The notes: generated by a model from the letters alone, not told the origin. 64,000 bases of DNA from Lachnospiraceae bacterium (GCA_017387565.1 JAFOEY010000037.1:62001-126000), one strand, 5' to 3'. Counted from the first letter of the stretch, positions 26,444 through 37,711 are shown. Translations and numbers: made by a program.

Positions 26444-26716
26444 TTTAAAAATTCCTCCATTTGTTTACTTGTTGCAATTCATTATAAAATTGCAAGCAGA
26501 TACTAATTGATTGGGGGATGCACATTATCCCCAACCGGGTAAATACCCGATCTTTCCGATACTAAAGGTTGTCTTCTCGGTATCAATAAGTAATCTCCCG
26601 TAGGCTCATCTACGTTCAATTATCTTAATAGTACACATCCCGATGACGGCGGTCTGTGTACCTCAGCCGCTTTCTTTGATTCCTAAAAGCTCCACGTCTG
26701 GTCTGTTAATTGTGGA
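26444..26716 (-). promoter_or_regulatory. Structured gap before rpsM (alpha-operon leader candidate)
   Basis: A 273-base gap in an otherwise tight operon, without a gene. On the minus strand it can form TTGCAATT...AATTGCAA, GGGGATAATGTGCATCCCC, GGGTATTTACCC and GATACCGAG...TAGTATC stems. The alpha operon is commonly controlled by S4 binding to a leader, so a control role is plausible but not shown. Confidence 0.4.
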
Positions 26717-26830
26717 TTATCCCTGTACCTGTTTGTGCTTGGGATTTTCACAGATAATTCTGATTTTCCCTTTTCTTTTAATTACTTTGCATTTTTCGCA
26801 AATCGGTTTTACTGATGATCTAACTTTCAC
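26717..26830 (-). CDS. rpmJ: 50S ribosomal protein L36
   Basis: 37 residues from GTG at 26830, seven bases after AAAGGAGG. Zinc type: CEKC at 11-14, then Cys 27 and His 32 (CENPKHKQ). Last ribosomal gene before the alpha-operon gap. Confidence 0.96.
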   Translation of the reverse strand: MKVRSSVKPICEKCKVIKRKGKIRIICENPKHKQVQG

Positions 26831-26966
26831 GTTAAACCCTCCTTTCACAAAAAGACCATTTTGTATTATAGCATTAAGGCATAGCAATGGCAAGAACTTT
26901 TTTCAACTTGTCATTTTTCTTATATTTTTTCCCACCGGTTTTGCTGCCAAAGCCACAATCATTGTT

Positions 26967-27185
26967 TTATTTATCTCTCCAGATGATTCTTCCTTTTGAT
27001 AAATCATAAGGAGATAATTCCAAGGTTACTTTGTCTCCGGGTAAAATACGGATGAAGTTCTGTCTTAACTTTCCACTGATGTGGGCCAAAACCTTGTGTC
27101 CGTTTTCCAACTCTACCTGAAACATGGTGTTGGGTAACTTTTCAACTACTGTTCCTTCAATTTCGATTACATCTGCTTTTGACAT
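26967..27185 (-). CDS. infA: Translation initiation factor IF-1
   Basis: 72 residues from 27185 (GGAGGTATAAT before [11 protein letters not shown]). OB-fold that fills the A site during initiation: [16 protein letters not shown] and the RIIWR end are conserved. Placed between the KOW protein and rpmJ as in most Clostridia. Confidence 0.97.
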   Translation of the reverse strand: MSKADVIEIEGTVVEKLPNTMFQVELENGHKVLAHISGKLRQNFIRILPGDKVTLELSPYDLSKGRIIWRDK

Positions 27186-27186
27186 A

Positions 27187-27462
27187 TTATACCTCCGCAT
27201 TATTCATGTGTTGCCAAAATAGTTTCATTGTTCTTTTTATTTCATGATCATACAATTTCTCACCGCGCTGCAGTTTTTCTGCAATCTCCTGTGTGGAATA
27301 CTTTTGATTGATCTGAACATGCTTCATTGATTTTTTCTTTGGATTTGCCATAGTTTTTAATTCTCCGTCTGCCAGATAAACAAATCCGTTTTCTTCCTTT
27401 ATAATGATGTAAGCATGACCTTTATCATGTCCGGCCATTGCCACCGCTATCTTACCAATCAT
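27187..27462 (-). CDS. KOW-domain RNA-binding protein (L14e/L27e-like)
   Basis: 91 residues. KOW motif at the start ([19 protein letters not shown]), then a helical, Lys-rich end. Members always lie between map and infA in Clostridia and probably bind the ribosome; the exact role is unknown. One base separates it from infA. Confidence 0.85.
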   Translation of the reverse strand: MIGKIAVAMAGHDKGHAYIIIKEENGFVYLADGELKTMANPKKKSMKHVQINQKYSTQEIAEKLQRGEKLYDHEIKRTMKLFWQHMNNAEV

Positions 27463-27473
27463 ACCGTTTCCTC

Positions 27474-28229
27474 TTAATATAATGTAAGAATATCCGGTTC
27501 TCCATCGGGCATAATCAGAATTGTATTTTCGTAATGTGCCGAAATACTATGATCTGCCGAAGCAACCGTCCAGTCATCATCCAGCCAGTCAACATCTCCG
27601 GTTCCTAAATTAATCATCGGTTCAACGGCCAGTGTCATTCCCGGACATAATCGAATTCCACGTTTTTTTTGTGCGAAATTCGGTACCTGCGGATCTTCAT
27701 GAAGATGTGTTCCTATTCCATGTCCGACTAAATCCCTTACAATACCATATCCGAACTGACTGATATATGCAGCAATGGCATTGGATATATCATGTAAATG
27801 ATTTCCATTCTTTGCCATTTTTATACCTTCGAAAAAGCTTTGTCTGGTACGTTCCATCAATAAAGCAGCTTCTTCGCTGACCTCTCCTACCGGAAATGTT
27901 CTTGCCATATCGGAATGATATCCTTTATAAATCAATCCGGCATCAAGGCTTATGATATCGCCTTCTTTTAAGATCGTACTTTTTTTCGGGATGCCGTGTA
28001 CAACCTCTTCATTTACGGAAGTACAAATAGAAGCCGGATAGCCATTGTAATTTAAGAAGTTCGGAATACATCCATGGGCACGAATCAGTTTGTCGCCAAG
28101 CTGATTTATTTCCATTGTGGATATTCCCGGCTTAATTGCCTGCTCTAAGTTATAAAAGACATCGGCCAACAATTTGCACGACTCTCGCATAAGTTCAATT
28201 TCTCTTGCAGATTTAATTGAAACAGCCAT
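27474..28229 (-). CDS. map: Methionine aminopeptidase, type I
   Basis: 251 residues. Removes N-terminal Met from nascent proteins. The five metal ligands are visible: Asp in ISLDAGL, Asp in YHSDMARTF, His in GHGIGTHLHE, Glu in AVEPMI and Glu in HYENTI. It lacks the SEC-C zinc tail. Starts two bases after the adk stop codon. Confidence 0.98.
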   Translation of the reverse strand: MAVSIKSAREIELMRESCKLLADVFYNLEQAIKPGISTMEINQLGDKLIRAHGCIPNFLNYNGYPASICTSVNEEVVHGIPKKSTILKEGDIISLDAGLIYKGYHSDMARTFPVGEVSEEAALLMERTRQSFFEGIKMAKNGNHLHDISNAIAAYISQFGYGIVRDLVGHGIGTHLHEDPQVPNFAQKKRGIRLCPGMTLAVEPMINLGTGDVDWLDDDWTVASADHSISAHYENTILIMPDGEPDILTLY

Positions 28230-28231
28230 TT

Positions 28232-28876
28232 TTATTCTCCCAAAATTTCAACAATGGCAGCAAAAACATCTTTCATGTCCACTGTTCCGTCCACACTCTT
28301 TAACACACCTTTTTCTTCATAAAAGTCAATTAAAGGCTGTGTCTGTTCATGATATACATTTAAACGGTTCTTTACGGTTTCCGGCTGGTCGTCATCGCGG
28401 ATAATCAGCTCTTTGCCGCACACATCACAAATACCTTCCGTCTTAGGCGCATTGTATACAACATGATATGTTGCACCGCAGGCTACGCATGCACGTCTTC
28501 CGCCCATACGGTTGATGATATTTTCATCCGGAACATCAACGTTTATTGCGTAATCGATTTTATCACCCAGCTTTGTTAAAGCTTCATCCAAAACATTTGC
28601 CTGTGGAATAGTTCTTGGAAATCCATCCAGAACATAGCCGTTTTTGCAATCATCCTGGGCAACACGGTCCAATAAAATTTTGACCGTTAATTCATCGGGA
28701 ACCAGTTTTCCCTGATCCATATATTGTTTCGCTTCCTTACCAAGCTCTGTACCGTTTTTGATATTTGCTCTGAAAATATCACCGGTAGAAACATGGGGAA
28801 TACCGTATTTTTCTGCAATCATTTTGGCCTGTGTACCTTTACCGGCACCGGGCGCACCTAACATAACGATTTTCAT
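28232..28876 (-). CDS. adk: Adenylate kinase, zinc-lid type
   Basis: 214 residues from 28876; the frame runs a little further but [15 protein letters not shown] is the family start. Interconverts AMP+ATP and 2 ADP. P-loop [13 protein letters not shown], and a lid with two Cys-X2-Cys pairs (CVAC, CDVC) for structural zinc. Confidence 0.98.
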   Translation of the reverse strand: MKIVMLGAPGAGKGTQAKMIAEKYGIPHVSTGDIFRANIKNGTELGKEAKQYMDQGKLVPDELTVKILLDRVAQDDCKNGYVLDGFPRTIPQANVLDEALTKLGDKIDYAINVDVPDENIINRMGGRRACVACGATYHVVYNAPKTEGICDVCGKELIIRDDDQPETVKNRLNVYHEQTQPLIDFYEEKGVLKSVDGTVDMKDVFAAIVEILGE

Positions 28877-28952
28877 CTGAAACCTCCACGCTGAATACGC
28901 AAGCATGGGACATGACGGTAAACCGCCTGCCCCAAATTGCGTTTTTCATATT

Positions 28953-30272
28953 CTAGTCATTTAAGAACCCTTTGTAATTTCTTACCAAAAGCATGGATTC
29001 AATCTGTTTGATTGTCTCTAAAACGACGCTTACGATAATGATTAAGCTTGTTCCGCCAAAGGAAACGCTTGCACCGAACACTCCGTTAAATACATAAGGA
29101 ATAACGGCGATGATAAGCAGTCCGCATGCTCCGATAAAAATTATATATTTCAGAATTCTATTTAAATATTCGGTCGTAGGCTTACCGGGTCTGATACCCG
29201 GAATAAATCCACCTGACTTTTTAATGTTGTTTGACACCTCTAAAGGATTAAATGTAATGGATGTATAGAAGTAAGCAAAGAAGATTACCAATAATACATA
29301 CACAAGCAATCCAATGGAATAAATCGGTGTACTCGGTTTGCACCAGTTATTGGAATTCAAACCTTTTAAAATTTCTCCCCAAAAACCTTGTCCCTGCACA
29401 TTAAGTAACTGACAGATGACAATGGGGAACTCCATCAGAGATGAAGCAAAGATAATCGGGATTACGCCGGCTGTATTAACCTTTAACGGGATTACGGAAC
29501 TCTGTCCGCCAACAGTACGTCTTCCCTGTATTTTTTTTGCGTATTGAACCGGAATTTTACGAATACCGCCATTTAAAATAACAACGATAACAACCATTCC
29601 CAATACCACAGCAATAATTACAACTGCAGCAACTACGCCTAATGCAATCGTAGAAGCACCTTTTACGAACTGATCAAATAAGTTGGCAAAATCACTGGGC
29701 AGTCTGGAAATGATATTGATAATCAAAACGATAGAAATACCGTTTCCGACACCTTTTTCGGTAATTCGTTCACCAACCCACATAAGAAACGCGCTACCTG
29801 CTGTCAAAGCAGCGATAACAACGATATAATCAACAACTTCTACATCGCCCTGCAACAAGCCCTGATTACCAAATCCGATAGCCATGGCAGATGATTCAAT
29901 CAACGCCAGACCAACCGTTACATAACGGGTAATCGCCTGAATTTTTTTACGTCCATCTTCACCATCTTTTTGCATCTCTTCCAATTTCGGAATTGCGATG
30001 GTTAAAAGCTGCATAATAATGGAAGATGTAATATAAGGTGTAATATTCAATGCCAGTACCGACATTCTTAAAAAAGAACCTCCGGTAAAAGCATCAAAAA
30101 AGCCAAAAGTACCTGCGGTCTGCTGTTCAAACCACTGAGAGAAGAAATCTCTGTTTACACCCGGGACGGGTAGTTGGCATCCAAAACGGATGACAACTAA
30201 CATCACGAATGTAAAAAGCAGTCTGTTACGAACCTCTTTTACTTTAAAGGCATTGGTTAAGGTTTTAAACAT
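28953..30272 (-). CDS. secY: Protein translocase subunit SecY
   Basis: 439 residues, ten membrane helices, channel of general secretion. TFGFFDAFTGGS plug region, KKGVGNGIS-like TEKGVGNGIS, and the last helices are conserved. Its ATG shares one base with the rplO stop (TAATG). Confidence 0.98.
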   Translation of the reverse strand: MFKTLTNAFKVKEVRNRLLFTFVMLVVIRFGCQLPVPGVNRDFFSQWFEQQTAGTFGFFDAFTGGSFLRMSVLALNITPYITSSIIMQLLTIAIPKLEEMQKDGEDGRKKIQAITRYVTVGLALIESSAMAIGFGNQGLLQGDVEVVDYIVVIAALTAGSAFLMWVGERITEKGVGNGISIVLIINIISRLPSDFANLFDQFVKGASTIALGVVAAVVIIAVVLGMVVIVVILNGGIRKIPVQYAKKIQGRRTVGGQSSVIPLKVNTAGVIPIIFASSLMEFPIVICQLLNVQGQGFWGEILKGLNSNNWCKPSTPIYSIGLLVYVLLVIFFAYFYTSITFNPLEVSNNIKKSGGFIPGIRPGKPTTEYLNRILKYIIFIGACGLLIIAVIPYVFNGVFGASVSFGGTSLIIIVSVVLETIKQIESMLLVRNYKGFLND

Positions 30273-30715
30273 TAAATCACCTCTGCTGTTCCACCAACTG
30301 CTTCAATCTTAGCTTTTGCTGCTTCACTGTAAGCATTTACTTTAACTGTAAGCTTTTTGGTAATTTCTCCGTTTCCGAGGATCTTAACTCCGTCTTTTGC
30401 TGCATCGATAATGCCTGCCTTGATTAATGCTTCTACATCAACAGTAGCACCATCTTCAAATTTCTTATCCAGTACAGATAAGTTAATTGCAACGATTTCT
30501 TTTGAATTTCTATTTTTGAAGCCTCTCTTAGGGATTCTTCTGTATAACGGCATCTGTCCGCCTTCGAAACCAATTCTGGGTGCTCCAGAACGAGCTTTCT
30601 GACCTTTATGTCCTTTACCGGCTGTCTTTCCGTTACCAGATCCATGTCCACGGCCTCTTCTAAAATTATCACTGTGTTTAGAGCCTTCAGCAGGTCTTAA
30701 ATTTGATAATTCCAT
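30272..30715 (-). CDS. rplO: 50S ribosomal protein L15
   Basis: 147 residues from 30715 (AGGAGGTACGATC before MELSNLRP). Gly/Arg-rich N-terminal tail [20 protein letters not shown] enters the 23S core. Confidence 0.98.
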   Translation of the reverse strand: MELSNLRPAEGSKHSDNFRRGRGHGSGNGKTAGKGHKGQKARSGAPRIGFEGGQMPLYRRIPKRGFKNRNSKEIVAINLSVLDKKFEDGATVDVEALIKAGIIDAAKDGVKILGNGEITKKLTVKVNAYSEAAKAKIEAVGGTAEVI

Positions 30716-30739
30716 GATCGTACCTCCTTTAGGAATCAA

Positions 30740-30925
30740 TTATGCTTCTTCAACTTTTACTAAGTGTTTTACCTGATTAACCATACCTCTTACTGCATCA
30801 TTATCGGGTAATTCAACGGTCTTGTTAACTTTCTTTAATCCTAAAGCGGTAACTGTTGCTCTGTGTTTAGGAATAGCACCGATTGGGGATTTTACTAAAG
30901 TTACTTTAATTTTTTTATCTGCCAT
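30740..30925 (-). CDS. rpmD: 50S ribosomal protein L30
   Basis: 61 residues, short bacterial form; [18 protein letters not shown] is typical. Between rpsE and rplO as usual. Confidence 0.97.
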   Translation of the reverse strand: MADKKIKVTLVKSPIGAIPKHRATVTALGLKKVNKTVELPDNDAVRGMVNQVKHLVKVEEA

Positions 30926-30938
30926 TTTTACTTCCTCC

Positions 30939-31448
30939 TTATGCCATGATCTCGCTTACTGCTTTACCACGGTTTTTAGCTACTTCTTCAGGAGTCTTTA
31001 ACTGGCTTAAGCCTTCGATTGTAGCAAGTACAACGTTCTGCTTATTGTTGGAACCTAAAGATTTTGTACGAATATTCTTGATGCCTGCAAGTTCGCAAAC
31101 GTTACGTGCGGGACCGCCGGCGATAACACCTGTACCTTCGGGAGCTTTCTTCAAAAGCACGGTAGCGCTTCCGAATTTACCGTAGATATCATGTGTAATA
31201 CTGTTGTTTTCATCTAATGCAACAGATACAAGTCTCTTTGTTGCGTCTTCTTTTCCTTTACGGATTGCTTCCGGAATTTCAGTAGCTTTTCCAAGACCTG
31301 CACCAACGTGTCCGTTGCCGTCACCTACAACAACAAGTGCTGTAAAACGCATGTTACGACCACCTTTTACTACTTTTGTTACACGTTTGATGGAAACAAC
31401 TTTTTCTGTAAGCTCTAAATTGCTTGTATCGATAATTGTTCGTTTCAT
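30939..31448 (-). CDS. rpsE: 30S ribosomal protein S5
   Basis: 169 residues; double-stranded-RNA-like domain with [17 protein letters not shown], and C-terminal ribosomal fold. Involved in decoding accuracy and in mRNA entry. Confidence 0.98.
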   Translation of the reverse strand: MKRTIIDTSNLELTEKVVSIKRVTKVVKGGRNMRFTALVVVGDGNGHVGAGLGKATEIPEAIRKGKEDATKRLVSVALDENNSITHDIYGKFGSATVLLKKAPEGTGVIAGGPARNVCELAGIKNIRTKSLGSNNKQNVVLATIEGLSQLKTPEEVAKNRGKAVSEIMA

Positions 31449-31466
31449 TTAAGTCTGTCTCCCTTC

Positions 31467-31835
31467 CTAAAATTCCAAACCGGCTTCTCTGGCTGCGTCA
31501 GCCAAAGCTGCGATTTTACCTGTATATACAAATCCACCTCTGTCAAAAACAACTGTTTTGATGCCTTTTTCAAGAGCTTTCTTTGCGATTACTGTTCCTA
31601 AATATGCTGCTGCTTCAACGTCATTGGTTTTCTTTAATTCAGCTTTTACATCTTTTTCAAGTGTAGAAGCAGAAACTAATGTATGACCTACTGTATCGTC
31701 GATAATTTGAGCATACATGTGATTATTACTTCTGAAAACAGCCAAACGAGGTCTTTCAGATGTTCCGTTTAAAGAAAAACGCATTCTTTTATGTTTTTTA
31801 ACACGAATTTCACTTCTTGATTCTTTACTAACCAT
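31467..31835 (-). CDS. rplR: 50S ribosomal protein L18
   Basis: 122 residues; binds 5S r[23 protein letters not shown] and the [11 protein letters not shown] end are hallmark sequences. Confidence 0.98.
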   Translation of the reverse strand: MVSKESRSEIRVKKHKRMRFSLNGTSERPRLAVFRSNNHMYAQIIDDTVGHTLVSASTLEKDVKAELKKTNDVEAAAYLGTVIAKKALEKGIKTVVFDRGGFVYTGKIAALADAAREAGLEF

Positions 31836-31854
31836 TTTTCACACTCTCCTTATC

Positions 31855-32397
31855 TTATTTCTTACCGGTCTTACCGACTTTACGTCTGATCACTTCATCA
31901 GCATACTTAATACCTTTACCTTTGTAAGGTTCAGGTCTTCTCTTATCTCTGATTTCAGCTGCAAACTGACCAACTTTTTCTTTATCGATACCTTTTACGA
32001 TAATGATGTTCTGTCCGTCTAAAACTGTCTCAATGCCTTCGGGATCTTCCATTTCAACCGGATGAGAGTAACCTAAGTTTAAGGTTAATTTCTTTCCCTG
32101 TTTTGCTGCTCTGTAACCAACACCATTTACTTCAAGTTTCTTTTCAAATCCCTGAGTAACACCAACAACCATGTTGTTGATCAGTGTTCTGGTTAATCCA
32201 TGTAAGGATTTCATTTTCTTTAAATCATTAGGTCTGGAAACGACTACTTCAGCACCTTCTACTTTGATTTCCATTTCTGAAGGTAACACTCTTTCTAATG
32301 TTCCCTTAGGACCTTTTACAGTCACTTTGTTATTTTCTGCAACCTCTACAGTTACGCCTGCAGGAATTGCGATTGGCATTCTTCCTATACGTGACAT
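31855..32397 (-). CDS. rplF: 50S ribosomal protein L6
   Basis: 180 residues, near the factor-binding site. [14 protein letters not shown] start, and the [13 protein letters not shown] end. A 221-base hairpin-rich gap separates it from rpsH, unusual in this operon. Confidence 0.98.
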   Translation of the reverse strand: MSRIGRMPIAIPAGVTVEVAENNKVTVKGPKGTLERVLPSEMEIKVEGAEVVVSRPNDLKKMKSLHGLTRTLINNMVVGVTQGFEKKLEVNGVGYRAAKQGKKLTLNLGYSHPVEMEDPEGIETVLDGQNIIIVKGIDKEKVGQFAAEIRDKRRPEPYKGKGIKYADEVIRRKVGKTGKK

Positions 32398-32492
32398 GCC
32401 CGTACCTCCTATAAATTTGTTTAAAGGTTAATATTGTTGCTTTTCTAATAACCGGCACAGTCTACAAAACCAAAAGTTTGACCAGCCAGTCT

Positions 32493-32609
32493 GTGTCGCT
32501 CAGCCTTGCGACTCCACTAAATTCGAGCGTCGCCTTCGGCTCGCTCTCATTAAGTGTCGCTGCAAAGCTTCGCACTAAATTCGTGCTGCGCTACGCTTGC
32601 ACTCATTAA
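32493..32609 (-). repeat. Two tandem hairpin units inside the spc operon
   Basis: Units 32493-32553 and 32554-32609 share GTGTCGCT..., CACTAAATTCG and CTCATTAA; the stretch between these blocks differs but keeps pairing (GAGCG/CGCTC in one, GTGC/GCAC in the other). A TCGC/GCGA hairpin opens each. The transcript would thus contain four stems between rpsH and rplF. I see no gene in 32398-32618. Confidence 0.75.
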
Positions 32610-32618
32610 GTGCTCAGC

Positions 32619-33020
32619 CTACCACACAAATGCTAAAACTTCGCCACCAACCTGAAGCTCTCTTGCCTTCTTGTCGGTAATAACACCCTGGTTTGTAGAT
32701 AAAATTGCGATGCCGAGACCACCTAATACTTTAGGAAGATCTTCTTTACCGGCATAAACTCTAAGACCGGGTTTTGAAATTCTCTTGATTCCGGAAATGA
32801 TTTTTTCATTCTTATCAGCACCGTATTTTAATGTGATATGAAGAGTTTTGAAATTTCCGTCTTCAACTAAATCATATTTCTGAATATATCCTTCATCTAC
32901 TAAGATGTTTGCGATTGCAATTTTCATCTTAGAAGCAGGAACATCTACTGTATCATGTTTTGCAGTATTTGCATTACGAATTCTTGTAAGCATATCTGCA
33001 ATGGGATCACTCATTGCCAT
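32619..33020 (-). CDS. rpsH: 30S ribosomal protein S8
   Basis: 133 residues; binds helix 21 of 16S rRNA and is the usual spc-operon repressor. [15 protein letters not shown] start and [10 protein letters not shown] end seen. AAGGAGGC site before the first ATG. Confidence 0.98.
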   Translation of the reverse strand: MAMSDPIADMLTRIRNANTAKHDTVDVPASKMKIAIANILVDEGYIQKYDLVEDGNFKTLHITLKYGADKNEKIISGIKRISKPGLRVYAGKEDLPKVLGGLGIAILSTNQGVITDKKARELQVGGEVLAFVW

Positions 33021-33043
33021 GTTAGTTGCCTCCTTTTCTCTTT

Positions 33044-33229
33044 CTACCAGCTAGCTTTTTTAACGCCCGGGATCTGTCCCTTGTATGCTAACTCACGGAA
33101 GCAAACTCTACAGATTCCATATTTTCTAAGGACTGAATGAGGACGTCCACAAACTCTGCAACGTGTGTATTCTCTGGTAGAGAATTTAGCAGGACGCTGC
33201 TGTTTAACTTTCATTGCTTTCTTAGCCAT
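33044..33229 (-). CDS. rpsN: 30S ribosomal protein S14, zinc type
   Basis: 61 residues with two Cys-X2-Cys pairs (CRVC at 23-26 and 39-42 region), the short zinc form common in Firmicutes. Confidence 0.97.
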   Translation of the reverse strand: MAKKAMKVKQQRPAKFSTREYTRCRVCGRPHSVLRKYGICRVCFRELAYKGQIPGVKKASW

Positions 33230-33245
33230 GCGAATTTACCTCCTA

Positions 33246-33785
33246 TTATTTTTCAAACGGCATGTTGAATAATGTCAATAACTCACGAGCTTCTTCATCG
33301 GTTTTGGCTGTTGTAACGAAGATAACATCCATACCTCTTACCTTATCGACTTTATCATATTCGATTTCAGGGAAGATAATCTGCTCTTTAATACCAAGTG
33401 CATAATTTCCTCTGCCGTCAAATGCGTTGGGATTAACACCTCTGAAGTCACGTACACGGGGTAATGCAAGGTTTACTAAACGATCTAAAAACTCATACAT
33501 TTTTTCTCCACGTAATGTAACTTTACATCCAATTGCCTGACCTTCTCTGATCTTAAAGTTAGCAACAGATTTTTTTGCTTTTGTTGTAACAACTTTCTGA
33601 CCGGTAATTGTCTCCATGTCTTTAATAGCTGTCTCCAAAGCTTTTGCATTGTCTTTTGCTTCGCCAACGCCCATGTTGACAACGATCTTGTCAAGCTTCG
33701 GAACTTCCATGATATTTTTATAACCAAACTTTTTGATCATAGCATCTACGATCTCGTCTTTGTAGAAATCTTTAAGTCTGCTCAC
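33246..33785 (-). CDS. rplE: 50S ribosomal protein L5
   Basis: 179 residues; contacts 5S rRNA and P-site t[15 protein letters not shown] and [10 protein letters not shown] conserved. Confidence 0.98.
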   Translation of the reverse strand: MSRLKDFYKDEIVDAMIKKFGYKNIMEVPKLDKIVVNMGVGEAKDNAKALETAIKDMETITGQKVVTTKAKKSVANFKIREGQAIGCKVTLRGEKMYEFLDRLVNLALPRVRDFRGVNPNAFDGRGNYALGIKEQIIFPEIEYDKVDKVRGMDVIFVTTAKTDEEARELLTLFNMPFEK

Positions 33786-33802
33786 GAACTAGACCTCCTC
33801 TC

Positions 33803-34111
33803 TTATTTGTCGATAACCTCACCGGTTGCTTTTGCGTAACGTACTTTTTTGCCATCTTCGAACTTGAAGCCAACTCTTGTAGCTTTTCCGCCTACAACTA
33901 ACATTACGTTTGATGCGTCAATCGGTGCTTCTTTTTCAATTCTGCCACCTGCCTGGTTAGCAGCTGAAGGTTTTGCGTGTTTTGTAACCATGTTAACACC
34001 TTCAACAACGATTTTGTTGTTTTTGGGGTCAACGGAAATTACTTTACCTTCTTTGTCTTTATTCTTTCCTGCGATAACTTTAACAGTGTCGCCTTTTTTA
34101 ATCTTTAACAT
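33803..34111 (-). CDS. rplX: 50S ribosomal protein L24
   Basis: 102 residues; KOW domain at the start ([20 protein letters not shown]); one of two assembly-initiating proteins. Confidence 0.98.
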   Translation of the reverse strand: MLKIKKGDTVKVIAGKNKDKEGKVISVDPKNNKIVVEGVNMVTKHAKPSAANQAGGRIEKEAPIDASNVMLVVGGKATRVGFKFEDGKKVRYAKATGEVIDK

Positions 34112-34123
34112 TTACGGCACCTC

Positions 34124-34492
34124 CTATAATACTTCGGGAGCTAAAGAAACGATTTTCATGAACTGTTTGTCACGAAGTTCTCTTGCTACCGGTCCGAAAA
34201 TACGTGTTCCTCTGGGAGTCTTGTCATCTTTAATGATAACTGCTGCATTTTCATCGAATTTGATATAAGATCCGTCTTTACGACGAGCGCCTTTTACTGA
34301 ACGAACAACAACAGCTTTAACAACATCGCCTTTTTTAACAACACCGCCGGGTGTTGCATCTTTAACAGAAGCAACGATGATATCTCCGATGTTCGCATAT
34401 CTTCTTGTTGATCCACCCATAACACGAATGCAAAGTAATTCTTTCGCACCTGTGTTATCAGCAACTTTAAGTCTGCTTTCCTGCTGAATCAT
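34124..34492 (-). CDS. rplN: 50S ribosomal protein L14
   Basis: 122 residues, all conserved: [20 protein letters not shown] start and FGPVARELR end; bridges the subunits with L19. Confidence 0.98.
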   Translation of the reverse strand: MIQQESRLKVADNTGAKELLCIRVMGGSTRRYANIGDIIVASVKDATPGGVVKKGDVVKAVVVRSVKGARRKDGSYIKFDENAAVIIKDDKTPRGTRIFGPVARELRDKQFMKIVSLAPEVL

Positions 34493-34514
34493 GCCAATTC
34501 TCCTTCCTAAAAGC

Positions 34515-34772
34515 TTATTTAGCTCTTTCTACGATTTCAACAAGTCTCCATCTTTTATCTTTAGATAAAGGTCTTGTTTCCATTACTTTAACGGTATCGC
34601 CAATGTTACATTCGTTGTTTTCGTCATGAGCTTTCAATTTGTAAGTTCTCTTAACGATTTTCTTGTAAAGAGGATGTTTTACATGGTCTTCTACAGCAAC
34701 AACGATTGTTTTCTGCATTTTATTGCTTACGACCTTACCGGTACGTGTTTTTCTTAAATTTCTTTCTTCCAC
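34515..34772 (-). CDS. rpsQ: 30S ribosomal protein S17
   Basis: 85 residues, OB-fold; [20 protein letters not shown] start. Confidence 0.98.
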   Translation of the reverse strand: MEERNLRKTRTGKVVSNKMQKTIVVAVEDHVKHPLYKKIVKRTYKLKAHDENNECNIGDTVKVMETRPLSKDKRWRLVEIVERAK

Positions 34773-34797
34773 GATTTATTCTCCTTCCTGTCGAGAA

Positions 34798-35007
34798 TTA
34801 TTCTGCAACACTGTTTTTCTGAGTGATAACAGTCTGAATTCTGGCGATGTTCTTACGAACTTCTTTAATTCTGCTTGTGTTATCCAGCTGGTTTGTTGCA
34901 TTTTGGAATCTCAAATTGAAAAGTTCTTTTTTGGCAGCTGTTAATTCGTCAGCTAATTCAGTAACAGATTTAGCCTGTAAATCTTCTACATATTTATTAG
35001 TTTTCAT
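34798..35007 (-). CDS. rpmC: 50S ribosomal protein L29
   Basis: 69 residues from 35007 ([11 protein letters not shown]), overlapping the rplP end by 11 bases; longer frames fall within rplP. Two-helix protein at the exit tunnel where trigger factor and SRP dock (LFNLRFQ). Confidence 0.97.
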   Translation of the reverse strand: MKTNKYVEDLQAKSVTELADELTAAKKELFNLRFQNATNQLDNTSRIKEVRKNIARIQTVITQKNSVAE

Positions 35008-35434
35008 TTGATACACCGCCTTCCAAATCTGCTTTTGAAACAATTTTGCATTTGCAGGGGAGCTTGTGAGTTGCAAGACGTAATGCTTCTCTTGCTGTTT
35101 CTTCCGGAACACCGGCAATTTCAAACATTACACGTCCGGGTTTCACTACTGCTACCCAATATTCAAGAGTACCTTTACCGGAACCCATACGGGTTTCAGC
35201 GGGTTTACTTGTAACCGGTTTATCCGGGAAAATTTTGATCCAAACGCGACCACCACGTTTGATATAACGTGTCATAGCAATACGGGCTGCTTCAATCTGG
35301 TTGGATTTAATCCAGCAGGGTTCCATTGCTACGATACCATATTCGCCGTAAGTAATTGTATTACCTTTTGTACATTTTCCGGCCATGGAGCCACGGAACT
35401 GTTTACGACGTTTAACTCTTTTAGGCATTAACAT
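34997..35434 (-). CDS. rplP: 50S ribosomal protein L16
   Basis: 145 residues, [15 protein letters not shown] start. Binds A-site t[20 protein letters not shown] conserved. Its start shares one base with the rpsC stop. Confidence 0.98.
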   Translation of the reverse strand: MLMPKRVKRRKQFRGSMAGKCTKGNTITYGEYGIVAMEPCWIKSNQIEAARIAMTRYIKRGGRVWIKIFPDKPVTSKPAETRMGSGKGTLEYWVAVVKPGRVMFEIAGVPEETAREALRLATHKLPCKCKIVSKADLEGGVSNEN

Positions 35435-36090
35435 TATTTATCGCTCCCTTCCTTATTTCCTTTAGTAGGAAGTACTTCGCCTTTGTAGATCCAAACCTTA
35501 ACACCAACTTTGCCGTAGGTTGTATCTGCTTCTGCGAAACCATAGTCAATATCTGCTCTTAATGTCTGAAGCGGAATAGTACCTTCGCTATAAAACTCTG
35601 TACGAGCCATATCTGCACCGCCAAGACGTCCGCTACATGCAGCTTTGATACCAAGTGCACCACTCTTCATGGTACGAGACATGCAGGATTTCATGGCACG
35701 TCTGAATGTGATACGGTTTTCCAACTGCTGAGCGATGTTTTCAGCAACAAGCTGAGCATCTCTGTCGGGTTTTTTGATTTCTTTAATATCAACAGAAACC
35801 TTCTTGCCTGTCATTTTGGCAAGTTCCTGTTTGGTAACCTCGATTTCAGCACCACCTTTACCGATTACTACACCGGGCTTAGCTGTATAAAGGATTACTT
35901 TTACTCTGTCAGACTGTCTTTCGATTTCGATCTTAGAAACGCCTGCGCTGTATAATTTTTTCTTAAGGTATTTTCTGATGTCGTAATCTTCAACTAAGTA
36001 GTCAGCGAATTCTGCATCAGCATACCATTTGGAATCCCAATCTTTGATAACGCCGACTCTAATTCCATGAGGATTAACTTTCTGTCCCAT
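35434..36090 (-). CDS. rpsC: 30S ribosomal protein S3
   Basis: 218 residues; KH domain ([11 protein letters not shown]) and the S3 C-terminal domain; part of the mRNA helicase entry site. Confidence 0.98.
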   Translation of the reverse strand: MGQKVNPHGIRVGVIKDWDSKWYADAEFADYLVEDYDIRKYLKKKLYSAGVSKIEIERQSDRVKVILYTAKPGVVIGKGGAEIEVTKQELAKMTGKKVSVDIKEIKKPDRDAQLVAENIAQQLENRITFRRAMKSCMSRTMKSGALGIKAACSGRLGGADMARTEFYSEGTIPLQTLRADIDYGFAEADTTYGKVGVKVWIYKGEVLPTKGNKEGSDK

Positions 36091-36101
36091 TACTTTTCCT
36101 C

Positions 36102-36488
36102 CTATCTTTCATCAAGCACGATTGTGATGTGACTTGTTCTCTTTAAGATTCTGTAAGCTCTACCCTGTGCTCTGGGCTGTACACGCTTCATTGTGGGGCC
36201 CTGGTTTGCGTAGCACTCTGCAATATAAAGCTTATCAGCGCTCATGTGATTGTTGTTTTCTGCGTTAGCGATTGCAGATTCTAATAATTTTTTAATAACG
36301 CTGGAAGCATATCTGGGATTGTATGCTAAGATACCGATTGCTGTCTCAACGTCTTTACCTCTGATGGCATCTAATACGAAACATGCTTTCTGAACAGGAA
36401 TTCTAGCGTAAGAGATCTTAGCGCTGGGTCTTGTGTCCTTATTCGCATTTCTTTCTCTTTTAATTTGGGATCTATGTCCTTTTGCCAT
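36102..36488 (-). CDS. rplV: 50S ribosomal protein L22
   Basis: 128 residues; its hairpin ([14 protein letters not shown]) reaches into the exit tunnel, where macrolide resistance changes arise. Confidence 0.98.
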   Translation of the reverse strand: MAKGHRSQIKRERNANKDTRPSAKISYARIPVQKACFVLDAIRGKDVETAIGILAYNPRYASSVIKKLLESAIANAENNNHMSADKLYIAECYANQGPTMKRVQPRAQGRAYRILKRTSHITIVLDER

Positions 36489-36508
36489 GGATAAAACCTC
36501 CTTTCAAA

Positions 36509-36790
36509 TTATCTAACCTTGGATTTCTTTTCGTCTTTTCCATGTCCTCTATAGGTTCTGGTTGCTACGAACTCACCGAGTTTGTGACCAACCATATCCT
36601 CTGTAACATATACAGGCACATGCTTTCTTCCATCATGAACAGCAAATGTATGTCCAACGAAAGAAGGGAAGATTGTAGAACGACGAGACCAGGTTTTGAT
36701 AACTTGTTTCTGTCCTGCTTCGTTCATAGCATCAACTTTTTTCAGTAAGCTTGCGTCTGCAAAGGGTCCTTTTTTAAGTGATCTAGCCAT
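36509..36790 (-). CDS. rpsS: 30S ribosomal protein S19
   Basis: 93 residues; [10 protein letters not shown] start and [17 protein letters not shown]; head protein near the A site. Confidence 0.98.
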   Translation of the reverse strand: MARSLKKGPFADASLLKKVDAMNEAGQKQVIKTWSRRSTIFPSFVGHTFAVHDGRKHVPVYVTEDMVGHKLGEFVATRTYRGHGKDEKKSKVR

Positions 36791-36806
36791 TGTGATTCCT
36801 CCTTAA

Positions 36807-37652
36807 TTACTTAATAGCTTTTCCGTCTCTACGTCTTACGATTAACTTGTTAGATTGTTTCTTTTTCTTACGAGTCTTAAGACCGAGAGCAGGTTTACCC
36901 CAAGGTGTGCTCGGACCGGGACGACCGATACCGGTTTTACCTTCACCACCACCGTGCGGATGGTCATTGGGGTTCATAACGGAACCACGAACGGTAGGAC
37001 GAATACCCATGTGACGTTTACGTCCTGCTTTACCGATTTTGATCAGGTTGTGATCGCCATTACCGACAACGCCGATTGTTGCACGGCATCCGATCGGAAC
37101 CATTCTCATTTCGCCTGAAGGAAGACGCAATGTTGCGTATTTTCCTTCTTTAGCCATAAGCTGTGCGCTGTTACCAGCACTACGAACCATCTGGCCACCC
37201 TTGCCGGGCATTAACTCGATATTGTGTACCAAAGTACCAACCGGAATATCAGCTAAAGCTAAGCAGTTACCTACTCTTACTTCTGCTTCCGGACCGCTCA
37301 TAACGGTCATTCCGTCTGTTAAGCCTTCGGGAGCAAGGATATATGCTTTCTCGCCGTCTGCATAGCAGATTAAAGCGATGTTTGCAGTTCTGTTAGGATC
37401 ATATTCGATACCGATTACTTTTGCAGGGATACCATCTTTTCCGTTTCTCTTGAAATCGATGATTCTGTATTTCTGGCGGTTTCCGCCTCCCTGATGTCTA
37501 ACTGTGATTTTACCCTGGTTATTACGTCCGGCATGTTTCTTTTTGGAAGTCACAAGAGATCTCTCAGGAGTTGTCTTTGTGATTTCGGAAAAATCAGAAC
37601 CGGTCATATTTCTACGGGACGGTGTATAGGGATTATAGGTTTTAATTCCCAT
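36807..37652 (-). CDS. rplB: 50S ribosomal protein L2
   Basis: 281 residues from 37652 (GAAAGGAGAAACAAC before [14 protein letters not shown]). Near the peptidyl-transferase centre; the conserved His-bearing loop [12 protein letters not shown] is present. Confidence 0.98.
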   Translation of the reverse strand: MGIKTYNPYTPSRRNMTGSDFSEITKTTPERSLVTSKKKHAGRNNQGKITVRHQGGGNRQKYRIIDFKRNGKDGIPAKVIGIEYDPNRTANIALICYADGEKAYILAPEGLTDGMTVMSGPEAEVRVGNCLALADIPVGTLVHNIELMPGKGGQMVRSAGNSAQLMAKEGKYATLRLPSGEMRMVPIGCRATIGVVGNGDHNLIKIGKAGRKRHMGIRPTVRGSVMNPNDHPHGGGEGKTGIGRPGPSTPWGKPALGLKTRKKKKQSNKLIVRRRDGKAIK

Positions 37653-37711
37653 TGTTGTTTCTCCTTTCGATTGCATTTATCATCACGCTTGTGTGCGTAT
37701 GGGCGAACATC

